DNA of 64,000 nucleotides, from the NCBI RefSeq assembly GCF_044751345.1, contig NZ_JBIWXY010000001.1:310001-374000 (forward strand). Direction: 5' to 3'. The number at the start of each line of letters is the position of its first letter. Positions within the stretch are counted from its first letter, which is position 1. This DNA comes from Methylobacillus methanolivorans (GTDB taxonomy: Bacteria; Pseudomonadota; Gammaproteobacteria; Burkholderiales; Methylophilaceae). The notes below the pieces were generated by a model that saw nothing but the letters and a program-made list of their open reading frames with translations, was not told the DNA's origin and did no database searches. Made by a program: the position numbers and the translations under genes. Shown here in pieces: positions 46,861 to 54,736 of the stretch.

Positions 46861-47334
46861 ATGAATAAAACGCGATGGCTGGCATGTGGCATGTTGCTTA
46901 TATTGCCGTGGGTGGCTGATGCCCAGGTATATAAGTGGAAAGACAATAAGGGCGTGACCCTCTATGCGGATTCTCCACCACCGGGCAATATCCCTTATGA
47001 GGTGGTTGATAATGTACGTTCTGCGCCTAAAACCACCTCAGCGCCCGCTGCTGGCGCTGACTCGCAGGCGATGCGTAACGCAGCTGCATTGCGTCGCCAA
47101 ATTGATGCTGAGCAGGAGCGGCGCAACGACGACAAGAAAAAATCTGAAGAAGATGCCAGGCGTATTAACTGCCAGAATGCCAAGGCCAACTACCAGAACT
47201 TCAAGATAGGCGGACGCATTTACAAAATGAACGCTCAAGGTGAGCGGGAGTATCTTGGCGATGAGGATATACAGCAAGGCCTGGAAGATGCGACCAAGGA
47301 AGTGAAGCAGTATTGTACTGGTGAGGATAATTGA
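46861..47334 (+). CDS. DUF4124-domain periplasmic protein
   Basis: This 157-residue protein starts at ATG 46861 beside GGGGGAGG. A signal peptide (MNKTRWLACGMLLILPWVADA) is followed by a DUF4124 motif (QVYKWKDNKGVTLYADSPPPG). A Glu/Lys/Arg-rich helix (RQIDAEQERRNDDKKKSEEDARR) then leads to a compact end with two Cys (INCQNAKANY, EVKQYCTGED). DUF4124 proteins are common in betaproteobacteria and have no assigned function. Its position between guaB and rnfH-ratA is conserved in related genomes as far as I know. Confidence 0.82.
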   Translation: MNKTRWLACGMLLILPWVADAQVYKWKDNKGVTLYADSPPPGNIPYEVVDNVRSAPKTTSAPAAGADSQAMRNAAALRRQIDAEQERRNDDKKKSEEDARRINCQNAKANYQNFKIGGRIYKMNAQGEREYLGDEDIQQGLEDATKEVKQYCTGEDN

Positions 47335-47362
47335 TAGTTTTATAAGCTCGCTACATTACGCA

Positions 47363-47698
47363 CTAACGCGTTCTTATTGAAACTGGCGGGGCTTTGCGCT
47401 GTATTTTCCTGGCGGTGGCACTTTGCTTCGCGCGGTTGCGTCTTGCCAATTTTGGGTCGGCTTGTAAGGGGCGATAAATTTCAAGCCTGTCGCCCGGCTG
47501 CAACACGGTATCTGCTGTCACAGGCTCACTAAATATCCCCAGTTTGCTCGCTTGAATATCCAATTCGGGAAAATGCTCGCTGATCCCCGATTGCAGCGCG
47601 GCCTCAAGTGCAGTGGTGCCAGGCTCTACCTCAATAAGTAATATCAGTTGTTTTTCCGGCAAGGCATAAGCCACTTCAATCGAAAACTTGGTATTCAT
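47363..47698 (-). CDS. rnfH: RnfH-family ubiquitin-like protein
   Basis: This 111-residue protein has the beta-grasp core of RnfH (VAYALPEKQLILLIEVEPGTTALEAALQSGI, IFSEPVTADTVLQPGDRLEIYRPLQADPK). A basic C-terminal tail (RRNRAKQSATARKIQRK) follows. RnfH is usually encoded beside ratA, but its biochemical role is unknown. The ATG overlaps the ratA stop by four nt (ATGA), so the pair is translationally coupled. Confidence 0.93.
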   Translation of the reverse strand: MNTKFSIEVAYALPEKQLILLIEVEPGTTALEAALQSGISEHFPELDIQASKLGIFSEPVTADTVLQPGDRLEIYRPLQADPKLARRNRAKQSATARKIQRKAPPVSIRTR

Positions 47699-48132
47699 GG
47701 AGATAGGGGCTTAAGGTCAGCTTGCTGCACAAAGGCTTCGACAAACGTATTAGCAATGTGGCTAAACACAGGCGCAATCAATCGATCCAATAGGGTGCTG
47801 GAGAATTCATAGTGCAATGTGAACTCTACCTTGCAGGCATCCTCCGCTAGCGGGGTAAAGCGCCAGAAGCCTTCAAGGTGCCTGAAAGGCCCGCTTTTTA
47901 GCTGAATCTTCATGTCGGTCGGGAATGTCTTGAGGTTTTCTGTGGTGAAATTCTGCTTGATGCCGTGGTAGTCAATATGCAATGTAGCTTCAGTCACCAC
48001 GTCATCCTGGCGGTGCAGATCCACGCCGCCGCACCAAGGTAGAAAGCTTGGATAGGCCTTTACATTGTCTACCAAGTGAAACATGCGCTCCGCCGAGTGT
48101 CCCACCAAGACTGTTTTTTCAACCTGTGCCAT
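47695..48132 (-). CDS. ratA: RatA-family START-domain protein
   Basis: This 145-residue protein has the Coq10/START-like fold (KTVLVGHSAERMFHLVDNVKAYPSFLPWCGG, HLEGFWRFTPLAEDACKVEFTLHYEF). RatA of E. coli was described as an inhibitor of 70S assembly, whereas the fold binds ubiquinone-type lipids in Coq10; either role is possible. It precedes rnfH with a 4-nt overlap and is divergent from smpB, the classical arrangement. Confidence 0.92.
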   Translation of the reverse strand: MAQVEKTVLVGHSAERMFHLVDNVKAYPSFLPWCGGVDLHRQDDVVTEATLHIDYHGIKQNFTTENLKTFPTDMKIQLKSGPFRHLEGFWRFTPLAEDACKVEFTLHYEFSSTLLDRLIAPVFSHIANTFVEAFVQQADLKPLSP

Positions 48133-48276
48133 TCGTGTTGCGATCTAGAGTAAAATGCCAATTTTAAGTCATATTTTCCCGATACTAGCAAAATATGCCG
48201 CGAATTGACTTTATGTCGTATCGCTAGCAAGCACGCGCCGCGGAACCTTGACCTCATCATTTAAGTCATCAATACC

Positions 48277-48741
48277 ATGAGCATTGCCCAGAACAAAAAA
48301 GCCTTTCACGATTATTTCATCGAAGAAAAATACGAAGCCGGGATTGTGCTGGAAGGCTGGGAAGTAAAGGCGATCCGTGAAAATCGCATCCAGCTAAAAG
48401 AGGCCTACGTCATTATTCAGCGCGGCGAAATTTACCTGATTGGCTGCCATGTGACCCCGCTGGGCTCAGCTTCTACCCATGTGCGTCCTGATGCCATCCG
48501 CACACGCAAGTTGCTGTTGCATTCCGAACAGATCGCCAAATTGATCGGCAAGGTCGAGCGTGCAGGCTATACCCTGGTGCCGCTGGATATGCATTACACG
48601 CGTGGCCGAATCAAGGTACAGATTGGTCTTGCCAAGGGTAAGAAACAATACGACAAGCGTCATACCGAGAAAGAAAAAGACTGGAAGCGTGAGCAGGGCT
48701 CCTTGATGAAGAAATACGTCAAGACCCAAGTCGGCTCCTGA
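48277..48741 (+). CDS. smpB: SsrA-binding protein SmpB
   Basis: This 154-residue RNA-binding protein brings tmRNA to stalled ribosomes. It opens MSIAQNKKAFHDYFIEEKYEAGIVLEGWEVKAIR, and the oligonucleotide-binding barrel is complete. The basic C-terminal tail (KGKKQYDKRHTEKEKDWKREQGSLMKKYVK) that occupies the empty mRNA channel is also present. Its RNA partner is encoded 5.5 kb away at 54219-54579. No strong ribosome site is visible before the ATG. Confidence 0.97.
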   Translation: MSIAQNKKAFHDYFIEEKYEAGIVLEGWEVKAIRENRIQLKEAYVIIQRGEIYLIGCHVTPLGSASTHVRPDAIRTRKLLLHSEQIAKLIGKVERAGYTLVPLDMHYTRGRIKVQIGLAKGKKQYDKRHTEKEKDWKREQGSLMKKYVKTQVGS

Positions 48742-48849
48742 TCGCTCAGTTTCTCAGAATTATCCGACAATCATTCTGGATAAGCGCTGACTGGCTGCCA
48801 GCTGGTTCCCTGATAAGGTGTTGCTGACACATTACTCAGGGGTAAGCAC

Positions 48850-49290
48850 ATGAATATCTTCGAAGCCTTGCGACAAAGCCATGATCGCCAACGCGAGCTG
48901 CTGGAGCAATTGGTTGCCACTAGCGGTGATACCCCTGAGCGCAAAGCGTTATTCCAGGAAATACAAGTTGAGTTGGCTGCGCATGAGAGGGCAGAGGAGC
49001 GGCATTTCTATCGTCCCATTATGCTGGATGATAATGGAGTCGAGCCCTCACGCCATGGGATTGCTGAGCATCATGAAATTGACGAAATTCTAGAATTGCT
49101 GCAAGAGACAGAGTTTTCTTCTCCAGCATGGCTGGTACATGCCAAGGCATTACAGCACAAGGTGTTACATCATTTAGAAGAGGAAGAGCGCAAGTTTTTC
49201 CAGATGGCAGGCAAGATACTCAGTCAGCAGGAAAAGCAGCAGCTCTCAACCAAATACCTGCACGATTATCAGGATGCACTGACGCAGTAA
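48850..49290 (+). CDS. Hemerythrin-like (HHE) domain protein
   Basis: This 146-residue all-helical protein has metal-ligand-like residues at His11, His45/Glu49/His52, His74-His75-Glu76 and His103/His107-Glu110 (HDRQREL, AHERAEERHFY, AEHHEIDEI, HKVLHHLEEEERKFF). HHE proteins bind a di-iron site that carries or senses oxygen or NO, or stores iron. AGGGG lies before the ATG. It is monocistronic and convergent with the nuclease gene, whose stop lies only six nt away. Confidence 0.87.
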   Translation: MNIFEALRQSHDRQRELLEQLVATSGDTPERKALFQEIQVELAAHERAEERHFYRPIMLDDNGVEPSRHGIAEHHEIDEILELLQETEFSSPAWLVHAKALQHKVLHHLEEEERKFFQMAGKILSQQEKQQLSTKYLHDYQDALTQ

Positions 49291-49296
49291 AGCTTG

Positions 49297-49827
49297 TCAT
49301 GGCCGTGAGCGACGATATTGCCACGGCGGTGTCGGCTTGGCATCCTGCCATAATCCCAGCTTGTCACGCTGGGCCTGGTATTCTGCCTGGGCATAGCGTG
49401 AGCGATCTTCTGGCTCCTGCTCGCGCTCAAAATATTTATAGTGCCAAGCCATGCCTTTCTGGATTTGCTGTAAGTTGATATCCACTCCGTTATAAACCAC
49501 CTTGCCGATGATGCGACCATAATCATCCCGCTTGTTCCATTCCACCGTGACGTACTTGCCATTGATGGCGCGATTAAGCGCTACTCTTGATTGTTTGCCA
49601 TAAGCCTGTGTTTTTTCAGGAGCATCTATGCCAAGTAACCTGATCCTGTGCTGGCTCTTGTTGGCTATGATGGTCACAGTGTCGCCATCTGCAATATGAA
49701 TGACTTTGCCAGTCAGGGTTTCAGCTCTGATGTCGAAACTGAACAGTACAATCGACAATGTCATCAACAAAGTGCTGAATAAGCCGGGCTTGGGGTAGTG
49801 TAGGTAACGTGAGGTGGCACAGTTCAT
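49297..49827 (-). CDS. Thermonuclease-family (SNase-like) secreted nuclease
   Basis: The product has 176 residues from ATG 49827. The SNase barrel has VIHIADGDTVTI, RIRLLGIDAPEKTQAYGKQSR, KYVTVEWNKRDDYGRIIGKV and MAWHYKYFE, including the catalytic Asp/Arg/Glu pattern. A hydrophobic N-terminal segment (LFSTLLMTLSIVLFSFDIRAE) should export it. The start is uncertain because none of the candidates (49938 TTG, 49827 ATG, 49764 ATG) has a good ribosome site. Confidence 0.82.
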   Translation of the reverse strand: MNCATSRYLHYPKPGLFSTLLMTLSIVLFSFDIRAETLTGKVIHIADGDTVTIIANKSQHRIRLLGIDAPEKTQAYGKQSRVALNRAINGKYVTVEWNKRDDYGRIIGKVVYNGVDINLQQIQKGMAWHYKYFEREQEPEDRSRYAQAEYQAQRDKLGLWQDAKPTPPWQYRRSRP

Positions 49828-50014
49828 GGCTGGATTATTACGTGCAAGGAAGGAAGATGTCCAGAAAGCCCTGAATGATGAACGATGCTGCCTAACTTGA
49901 TTTATCGGCAATAGTGAGTGAATGCCGGAGGAGAGCAATATTTATTGAGGTTTGCTGGAGCTACACCAGTCACTGATCGCTGAAGTACCAGTGACTGTAA
50001 CTGTTGGAAGCTGA

Positions 50015-50338
50015 TTACAGTGTCAATATCCACTCAACGATGGTTTTAATGTCTTCATCCTTGACATGGGAGTTTGGTGGCATTGGCATATCGCCCCATG
50101 TACCACTGCCGCCTGCTTTAACCTTGGCTACAAGTTTGGCTTCTGCGCCTTTGTCATTTTTGTATTTGGCCGCGACATCCTTATAAGAGGGCCCCAGCAC
50201 TTTCTTATCAATGTTATGGCAAGCAAAACAGCCACTCTTTTTTGCCAGCGTCTGAGCTGCATTTGCTTCAGCCGCATGGGCGGCGGTGGAAAGCATGGTA
50301 TGCGCCAAGATGCCGGCCAATATAAATTTCTTCATCAT
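50015..50338 (-). CDS. Class I c-type cytochrome (c551/c552-like)
   Basis: This 107-residue periplasmic electron carrier starts at ATG 50338 (GGAGAAAGG upstream). A signal peptide (MMKKFILAGILAHTMLSTAAHA) precedes the haem motif CFACH (37-41) and the distal Met in GDMPMPPN. PSYKDVAAKYKND is characteristic of the c551/c552 group. It probably donates electrons to a terminal oxidase, a peroxidase or methanol-oxidation partners; the context does not say which. Its 5' leader can fold through CCTAGC / GCTAGG. Confidence 0.92.
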   Translation of the reverse strand: MMKKFILAGILAHTMLSTAAHAAEANAAQTLAKKSGCFACHNIDKKVLGPSYKDVAAKYKNDKGAEAKLVAKVKAGGSGTWGDMPMPPNSHVKDEDIKTIVEWILTL

Positions 50339-50603
50339 TACCTTTCTCCAAATATTTTTATTCAAAACCTTCATGCACTACCTAGCGTGAAAAACCATTT
50401 GCTAGGCAGCGTCAAATAATAGAGGCAAGAGCTGGGTTGATGAATGTGGCAAATTGTCACAGCGCTTAGCAGGTATGTAGTTTGCAGCATATATAGCTAA
50501 TCAACTCTTCAGAATCGTCTGACAGGTAAACCAGACATTCCCTGATTCATGGTATGGACTGATGAGTCGTATGGTGTATTCATCATGATGATAGGGGAAG
50601 GTC

Positions 50604-50684
50604 ATGTTCAAATTCAGCCTTACGGAAATTGCCATTTTGTTCGTTGCTATGTTGTGGCTTTCTTACAATTTTCTGGCGTTGTAG
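50604..50684 (+). CDS. 26-residue single-helix membrane peptide
   Basis: A short frame opens at an ATG preceded by GGGGAAGGTC, one of the best ribosome sites in the region. It encodes a peptide with MFKFSLTEI, then a hydrophobic stretch AILFVAMLWLSY, and ends NFLAL before TAG. The composition (short polar N-terminus, one membrane helix with Trp and Tyr at the interface) is that of bacterial membrane microproteins that modulate larger membrane complexes. It lies between the divergent cytochrome c gene and glgX. I recognise no family. The 265 nt upstream (50339-50603) hold no other gene. Confidence 0.55.
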   Translation: MFKFSLTEIAILFVAMLWLSYNFLAL

Positions 50685-50762
50685 GCGGGTATGTTGGCTT
50701 TTGTTAGCCTAGATTGAGTTTATTTCACTACATGCAGCCCTGATCATGAGGCAATCCACAAT

Positions 50763-52847
50763 ATGACGACTGTATTAGCCTTAAAAGAAGGCAAACCCTA
50801 TCCACGCGGCGCGTATTTTGATGGGAAGGGGGTGAATTTTGCCCTGTTTTCAGATCATGCTACTAACGTCACGCTCTGCTTGTTTGATCAACACGGTGAC
50901 GCAGAAACCGAGCGAATTACCCTCAAAGAATGCACCAATGGAGTCTGGCATGGGTATGTAGAAGGGTTGCAGCCAGGGCAAGTCTATGGCTATCGGGTAG
51001 ATGGCATCTGGGCGCCAGCGGATGGCCTGCGTTTCAATCATAATAAACTCCTGCTGGATCCATACGCCCGAAAACTGAGCGGCCAGTTGCAATGGAATGA
51101 CGCTCTATATGGATACACGATCAGCGACGATCCCGATGCGGACTTGCATATGGATGAGCGCGATAGTGCCAGGTTCATGCCCAAAGCAGTCGTGGTTAAT
51201 CCAGACATCTTGGTCAAATCTGCCAAACCGGATATTCGTTGGCCTAAAACCATCATTTATGAAGCCCATGTACGTGGCCTGACGATGCAACACCCCTTGA
51301 TTCCCGACGATATTCGCGGGACATTTGCGGCGCTTAGCGATTCCGCCATGATTAGCCATTTGCAACGTATTGGCATTACCGCGATTGAGCTTATGCCTGT
51401 GCATGCTTTCGTTCATGATCGTCATTTGCAAGAGCGGCAATTATCGAATTATTGGGGATACAACACCTTGGCGTATTTTGCGCCAGAGCCTGCATACTTG
51501 AGTTCCGGCGCACTTGAGGAAATTGCCAAAACGGTTGATACCCTGCATGAAGCTGGCATAGAGGTGATTCTTGACGTCGTTTATAACCATACCTGCGAAG
51601 GTAATCATCTAGGGCCTACACTCTGCTGGAAAGGCATAGACAATCTCAGCTACTACCGCGAGCTTCCGGGAAATCCGCGCTACTACGACAATCTGACAGG
51701 GTGCGGTAATGCCCTGAATACCTCGCATCCCAAGGTCATGCAGATGATCATGGATAGTTTGAGGCTATGGGCCTCGGTATACGGTATTGATGGCTTCCGC
51801 TTCGACTTGGCGCTGACTTTGGGGCGGAATGAAAACGGCTTTAACCGTGATCACGCCTTGTTTCATGCGATGTTGCAAGATCCTGTACTCACGCGTTGCA
51901 AGTTGATTGCCGAGCCTTGGGATGTTGGGCCGGGTGGTTTCCAGTTGGGCTCATTTCCCCCTGGCTTTTCAGAATGGAATGGTGATTACCGCGATGTCAC
52001 ACGCGAGTTCTGGACAGGCCAGGAGGGCATGCTGTCAAGCTTCGCCAGCCGCTTCGCAGCCTCCAGCGATCTGTTCAATGAGCAACATCGTCGGCCATGG
52101 TCCAGTGTCAACTTCATCACGGCACATGATGGGTTCACATTGCATGATCTGGTTTCCTACAATGACAAGCACAATGAAGCCAACGGTGAAGATAACCAGG
52201 ATGGCGCAAATGACAACCATAGCTGGAATGGCGGTGAAGAAGGGGAAACCGACCAGCAAGAAATACTGGAGTTAAGAGCCCGGCAAAAACGAAACTTCCT
52301 TGCTACCTTGTTTATGTCGCAAGGTATCCCGATGCTTCTTGCGGGGGATGAGCTCAATAATAGCCAGCAGGGCAACAATAATACTTACTGCCAAGATAAT
52401 GAGCTGGGTTGGATCAATTGGCATCAAGCAGATGATGGCTTGATTGATTTTGTCGGCGAACTTGCACAATTGCGTAAGCACCATAGTGCCATTTCGCGTG
52501 CAGAATTCGTCACGGGCAAGTTGAATGAGCAAGGCAACTCAGATATTGCTTGGTTCAATGTCAACGGCGAGTCCATGAGTAATGAACAATGGAACGACCC
52601 ACAGAACAAGGCAATGACGGTAAAGTTTGTACCACCAGATAAAACTGGCTGCGCTATTCTCGTCATACTCAATGCTTCCCATGTAACAGTACCTGCGCGT
52701 TTGCCATATTGCGATACCTATGATTGGGCCTTGATGCTGGATACCACACTGAACCCGATCCCGAATCAAGAGGCAGATGAGTTAATCTTGGAGCCGCGAT
52801 CCGTCTACATTTATGAAGGAAAGTTGATTCGGCAGGAAAAGCTCTGA
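50763..52847 (+). CDS. glgX: Glycogen debranching enzyme GlgX (isoamylase type)
   Basis: This 694-residue GH13 enzyme removes alpha-1,6 branches from phosphorylase-trimmed glycogen. An N-terminal CBM48 (about 12-100, PYPRGAYFDGKGVNFALFSDHATNVTLCLFD) precedes the catalytic barrel. The barrel has DVVYNHTCEG, the nucleophile in DGFRFDLALTLG, the acid/base Glu in KLIAEPWDVG and VNFITAHDGFTLHDLVSYNDKHN. The C-terminal beta domain follows. GAGGC precedes the ATG. No other glycogen genes are adjacent in this window. Confidence 0.95.
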   Translation: MTTVLALKEGKPYPRGAYFDGKGVNFALFSDHATNVTLCLFDQHGDAETERITLKECTNGVWHGYVEGLQPGQVYGYRVDGIWAPADGLRFNHNKLLLDPYARKLSGQLQWNDALYGYTISDDPDADLHMDERDSARFMPKAVVVNPDILVKSAKPDIRWPKTIIYEAHVRGLTMQHPLIPDDIRGTFAALSDSAMISHLQRIGITAIELMPVHAFVHDRHLQERQLSNYWGYNTLAYFAPEPAYLSSGALEEIAKTVDTLHEAGIEVILDVVYNHTCEGNHLGPTLCWKGIDNLSYYRELPGNPRYYDNLTGCGNALNTSHPKVMQMIMDSLRLWASVYGIDGFRFDLALTLGRNENGFNRDHALFHAMLQDPVLTRCKLIAEPWDVGPGGFQLGSFPPGFSEWNGDYRDVTREFWTGQEGMLSSFASRFAASSDLFNEQHRRPWSSVNFITAHDGFTLHDLVSYNDKHNEANGEDNQDGANDNHSWNGGEEGETDQQEILELRARQKRNFLATLFMSQGIPMLLAGDELNNSQQGNNNTYCQDNELGWINWHQADDGLIDFVGELAQLRKHHSAISRAEFVTGKLNEQGNSDIAWFNVNGESMSNEQWNDPQNKAMTVKFVPPDKTGCAILVILNASHVTVPARLPYCDTYDWALMLDTTLNPIPNQEADELILEPRSVYIYEGKLIRQEKL

Positions 52848-52955
52848 GTGAGCTGGTTGATTCTCACTTTTCTCACCTGTCCACTGGTTTCATGTGAAGA
52901 TTTGAGCAATGATGTGGCAAGCAAACACAATTTATCTGAAAGAAATTGGATATTT

Positions 52956-52985
52956 TTGAATAAAATCGGCTAGCTGGCTCATATT
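52956..52985 (+). promoter_or_regulatory. Candidate promoter of the cold-shock gene
   Basis: TTGAAT (52956-52961), an 18-bp spacer and CATATT (52980-52985) lie 43 nt before the GTG start. Both hexamers match consensus at four positions or more. Confidence 0.35.
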
Positions 52986-53027
52986 GGTGTAGTATGTTAG
53001 ATCGCATATATAGAATTGGAATACAAC

Positions 53028-53234
53028 GTGGCAACAGGTATTGTAAAGTGGTTTAACGATGCAAAAGGTTTTGGCTTCATTACCCCTGATGAAGGCGGTG
53101 CTGATCTTTTTGCTCACTTCTCTGCTATTCAAGGTGAAGGCGGCTACAGAAGCTTGGCTGAAAACCAGCGTGTAAGCTTTGATGTCATCGACGGACCAAA
53201 AGGCAAGCAAGCAGGCAATATTAAGCCTGCTTAA
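53028..53234 (+). CDS. CspA-family cold-shock RNA chaperone
   Basis: This 68-residue OB-fold protein starts at GTG 53028 with GGAA eight nt before it; codons further upstream would extend it beyond the family N-terminus (MATGIVKWFN). The RNA-binding motifs are KGFGFI (13-18) and LFAHFS (27-32), both intact. CSPs melt RNA secondary structure, especially after temperature downshift. It is followed by a strong terminator. Past a long leader come an 81-residue protein and an IF-1 paralogue, a grouping that suggests a shared cold or translation role. Confidence 0.95.
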   Translation: MATGIVKWFNDAKGFGFITPDEGGADLFAHFSAIQGEGGYRSLAENQRVSFDVIDGPKGKQAGNIKPA

Positions 53235-53256
53235 TATAAAGTTTTAAGCTGTCTTG

Positions 53257-53285
53257 AAAAGCCCGGCATGCCGGGCTTTTTTATA
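53257..53285 (+). terminator. Rho-independent terminator of the cold-shock gene
   Basis: AAAAGCCCGGC / GCCGGGCTTTTTT is a perfect hairpin with a tight centre and a T tract, 23 nt after the stop. Confidence 0.92.
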
Positions 53286-53287
53286 TT

Positions 53288-53568
53288 CACCAACAAAGCA
53301 CAATTAAATAAATTCGACATTATTGTAATAAACCCGTAGACTTACCCTATTAAGTTGTGCTTTCCCTCTGATATTGTCTGAATATGTTGCGCTAAGTTTG
53401 CAGCAACACCCCACCGGTTCCAAACGAAGTCTTTGTTGGTGGATACACTTTTCCTAGTGGCACGCCTAATAATGGTCGGCATCAATCCGTCCACCATACT
53501 TTGCTGCTGATGCAGCACAGCCTCCTAATTGAAATAGTGGCCTTTTTGAGGCTACACGAGATTAATGA
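53288..53568 (+). promoter_or_regulatory. Structured leader with competing base-pairing segments
   Basis: Segment A (53288-53298, CACCAACAAAG) is an exact complement of segment B (53431-53441, CTTTGTTGGTG). Segment B, extended to 53444, can instead pair with segment C (53489-53496, GTCCACCA; one G-U). AAAGCACAATTAA (53295-53307) pairs with TTAAGTTGTGCTTT (53350-53363). A compact hairpin TGCTGC-TGAT-GCAGC lies at 53502-53516. A possible promoter TCGACA-17-TAGACT (53314-53342) would start transcripts after segment A. The stretch contains no supported coding frame. It looks like a regulatory 5' leader of the following two genes. Confidence 0.55.
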
Positions 53569-53814
53569 ATGAATTTAAAAGTACCGCAGTCATTTACTGC
53601 AGGGCGATATGTTATTACGCCCATTTCCCAAGCCATAGGTAATGGGAAGTTTTCGTCTGTCATTCTGGTTCGTAGTGGGCAGGGTACTACTACACATTCC
53701 AGGATTTTTAGCTTTACATCTGAATTCAACTCTATTGAAAAAGCGATAGACCATGGTGTGTTAAGAGCGCAGCAGTGGTTAAATAATCAACAGATATTTG
53801 CATCAAAAAATTAA
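53569..53814 (+). CDS. Hypothetical protein, 81 aa, between CSP and IF-1 paralogue
   Basis: This is a small soluble protein with no named family that I recognise. It starts MNLKVPQSFTAGRYVITPISQAIG and contains a pattern FSSVILVRSGQGTTTHSRIFSF followed by a helical end (EFNSIEKAIDHGVLRAQQWLNNQ). This suggests an alpha/beta fold of the DUF6566-like type seen near cold-shock genes, though that is a guess. The ribosome site is weak (ACGAG). It is separated by 19 nt from the IF-1 paralogue, with AAGGAAAAAT ahead of that start, so the two are one transcript. The preceding leader is unusually long and structured. Confidence 0.75.
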   Translation: MNLKVPQSFTAGRYVITPISQAIGNGKFSSVILVRSGQGTTTHSRIFSFTSEFNSIEKAIDHGVLRAQQWLNNQQIFASKN

Positions 53815-53833
53815 GATAACGTGAAGGAAAAAT

Positions 53834-54097
53834 ATGGCAAAAGAAGAATTGATCGAAATGCAGGGAAAAGTCGACGAAGTTTTACCAGATTCACGCTTTA
53901 AAGTAACGCTAGAAAATGGACACACCCTCATTACCTATACTGCAGGAAAAATGCGGAAAAACCATATCCGTATTTTGGCAGGTGATAAAGTCACTGTCGA
54001 ACTTTCACCTTACGATTTAGGCAAAGGGCGCATTATATTTCGACATATCGAAGCCTCAGCACGCGGCCCGCAACCAGCAAGAAGGTCTTTCCGTTAA
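53834..54097 (+). CDS. infA: Translation initiation factor IF-1 paralogue with C-terminal extension
   Basis: This 87-residue S1/OB-fold protein has the complete IF-1 core: MAKEELIEMQGKVDEVLPDSRFKV, LENGHTLITYTAGKMRKNHIRILAGDKVTVELSPYDLGKGRIIFR. Standard IF-1 ends around residue 72; here a basic tail EASARGPQPARRSFR is added. IF-1 binds the 30S A site and helps IF-2 and IF-3 select the start codon. Betaproteobacteria often carry a second infA near a csp gene in addition to the one in the ribosomal-protein cluster, which I infer is the case here. A bidirectional terminator follows. Confidence 0.9.
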   Translation: MAKEELIEMQGKVDEVLPDSRFKVTLENGHTLITYTAGKMRKNHIRILAGDKVTVELSPYDLGKGRIIFRHIEASARGPQPARRSFR

Positions 54098-54150
54098 TTC
54101 TTGCAATAGAGCAATTTATTGCTACAAAGTCGCTTAAGCGGCTCAAATAA

Positions 54151-54187
54151 AAAACCCGGTAAATCCTTAAGATTTACCGGGTTTTTT
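54151..54187. terminator. Bidirectional terminator between infA and tmRNA
   Basis: AACCCGGTAAATC / GATTTACCGGGTT form 13-bp arms with a CTTAA loop, bounded by A and T tracts. It serves infA (plus) and ssrA (minus). Confidence 0.93.
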
Positions 54188-54218
54188 GTACTGTTCTATA
54201 TCACATTGAACAGGTATT

Positions 54219-54579
54219 TGGTGGAGCCGGGGGGAATCGAACCCCCGTCCGCAAGCCCTCCACAGACAGTTCTACATACTTAGCTGTGTTGTTTGATTTA
54301 ACCTGATGCTCACCAACGAGCAAGCAAACAGCAGGCGAGTTACCTTGGATTTAATGTTGCATTAAGTAACCCAATGCAACACGATCCTCTCTAAATGACG
54401 CTGCTGCGGTTACCCGCCCGGCCGAGAGGCCCTCCGGTGCAGCGTCCAGCCGGGATTAAGCGGCTAGAGCGTAAGTTTCGTCGTTTGCGACTATACTTGT
54501 TCTAGTTTATTTACGAGGTGACTAGGCCTCGGTATGCCCTGCGCTGCTTTGCAACCCACGTCGAAACCTGGTCGGCCCC
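54219..54579 (-). ncRNA. ssrA: Transfer-messenger RNA (tmRNA)
   Basis: The 5' end GGGGCCGACCAGGTTTCGACGTGGG and the 3' end with T loop GGTTCGATTCC and encoded CCA form the tRNA-Ala-like domain. The tag frame on the minus strand at 54488-54456 reads ANDETYALAA then TAA. GC-rich pseudoknot arms fill the remainder. tmRNA, bound by SmpB, rescues stalled ribosomes and tags the nascent chain for proteolysis. Length of about 361 nt is normal for a one-piece tmRNA. Confidence 0.97.
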
Positions 54580-54646
54580 TGATGGTATAAAGCTCTTGTT
54601 ATGACTGAACTGAAAAACGAAAGTTCTCAATAGAGCCAAGTGTCGG

Positions 54647-54652
54647 ATTATA
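54647..54652 (-). promoter_or_regulatory. Candidate -10 box for ssrA
   Basis: On the minus strand a perfect TATAAT lies 68 nt before the mature tmRNA 5' end. No clear -35 box is seen at standard spacing. A closer alternative is TATACC near 54586. Confidence 0.35.
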
Positions 54653-54736
54653 ACCTTTTCGCAGACTCCTCGCCTGCATTTTGCTAGGTGGGGACTACAT
54701 TGTTAATTATCAAGTGGCTGTGGGATGTGTTGGTGG

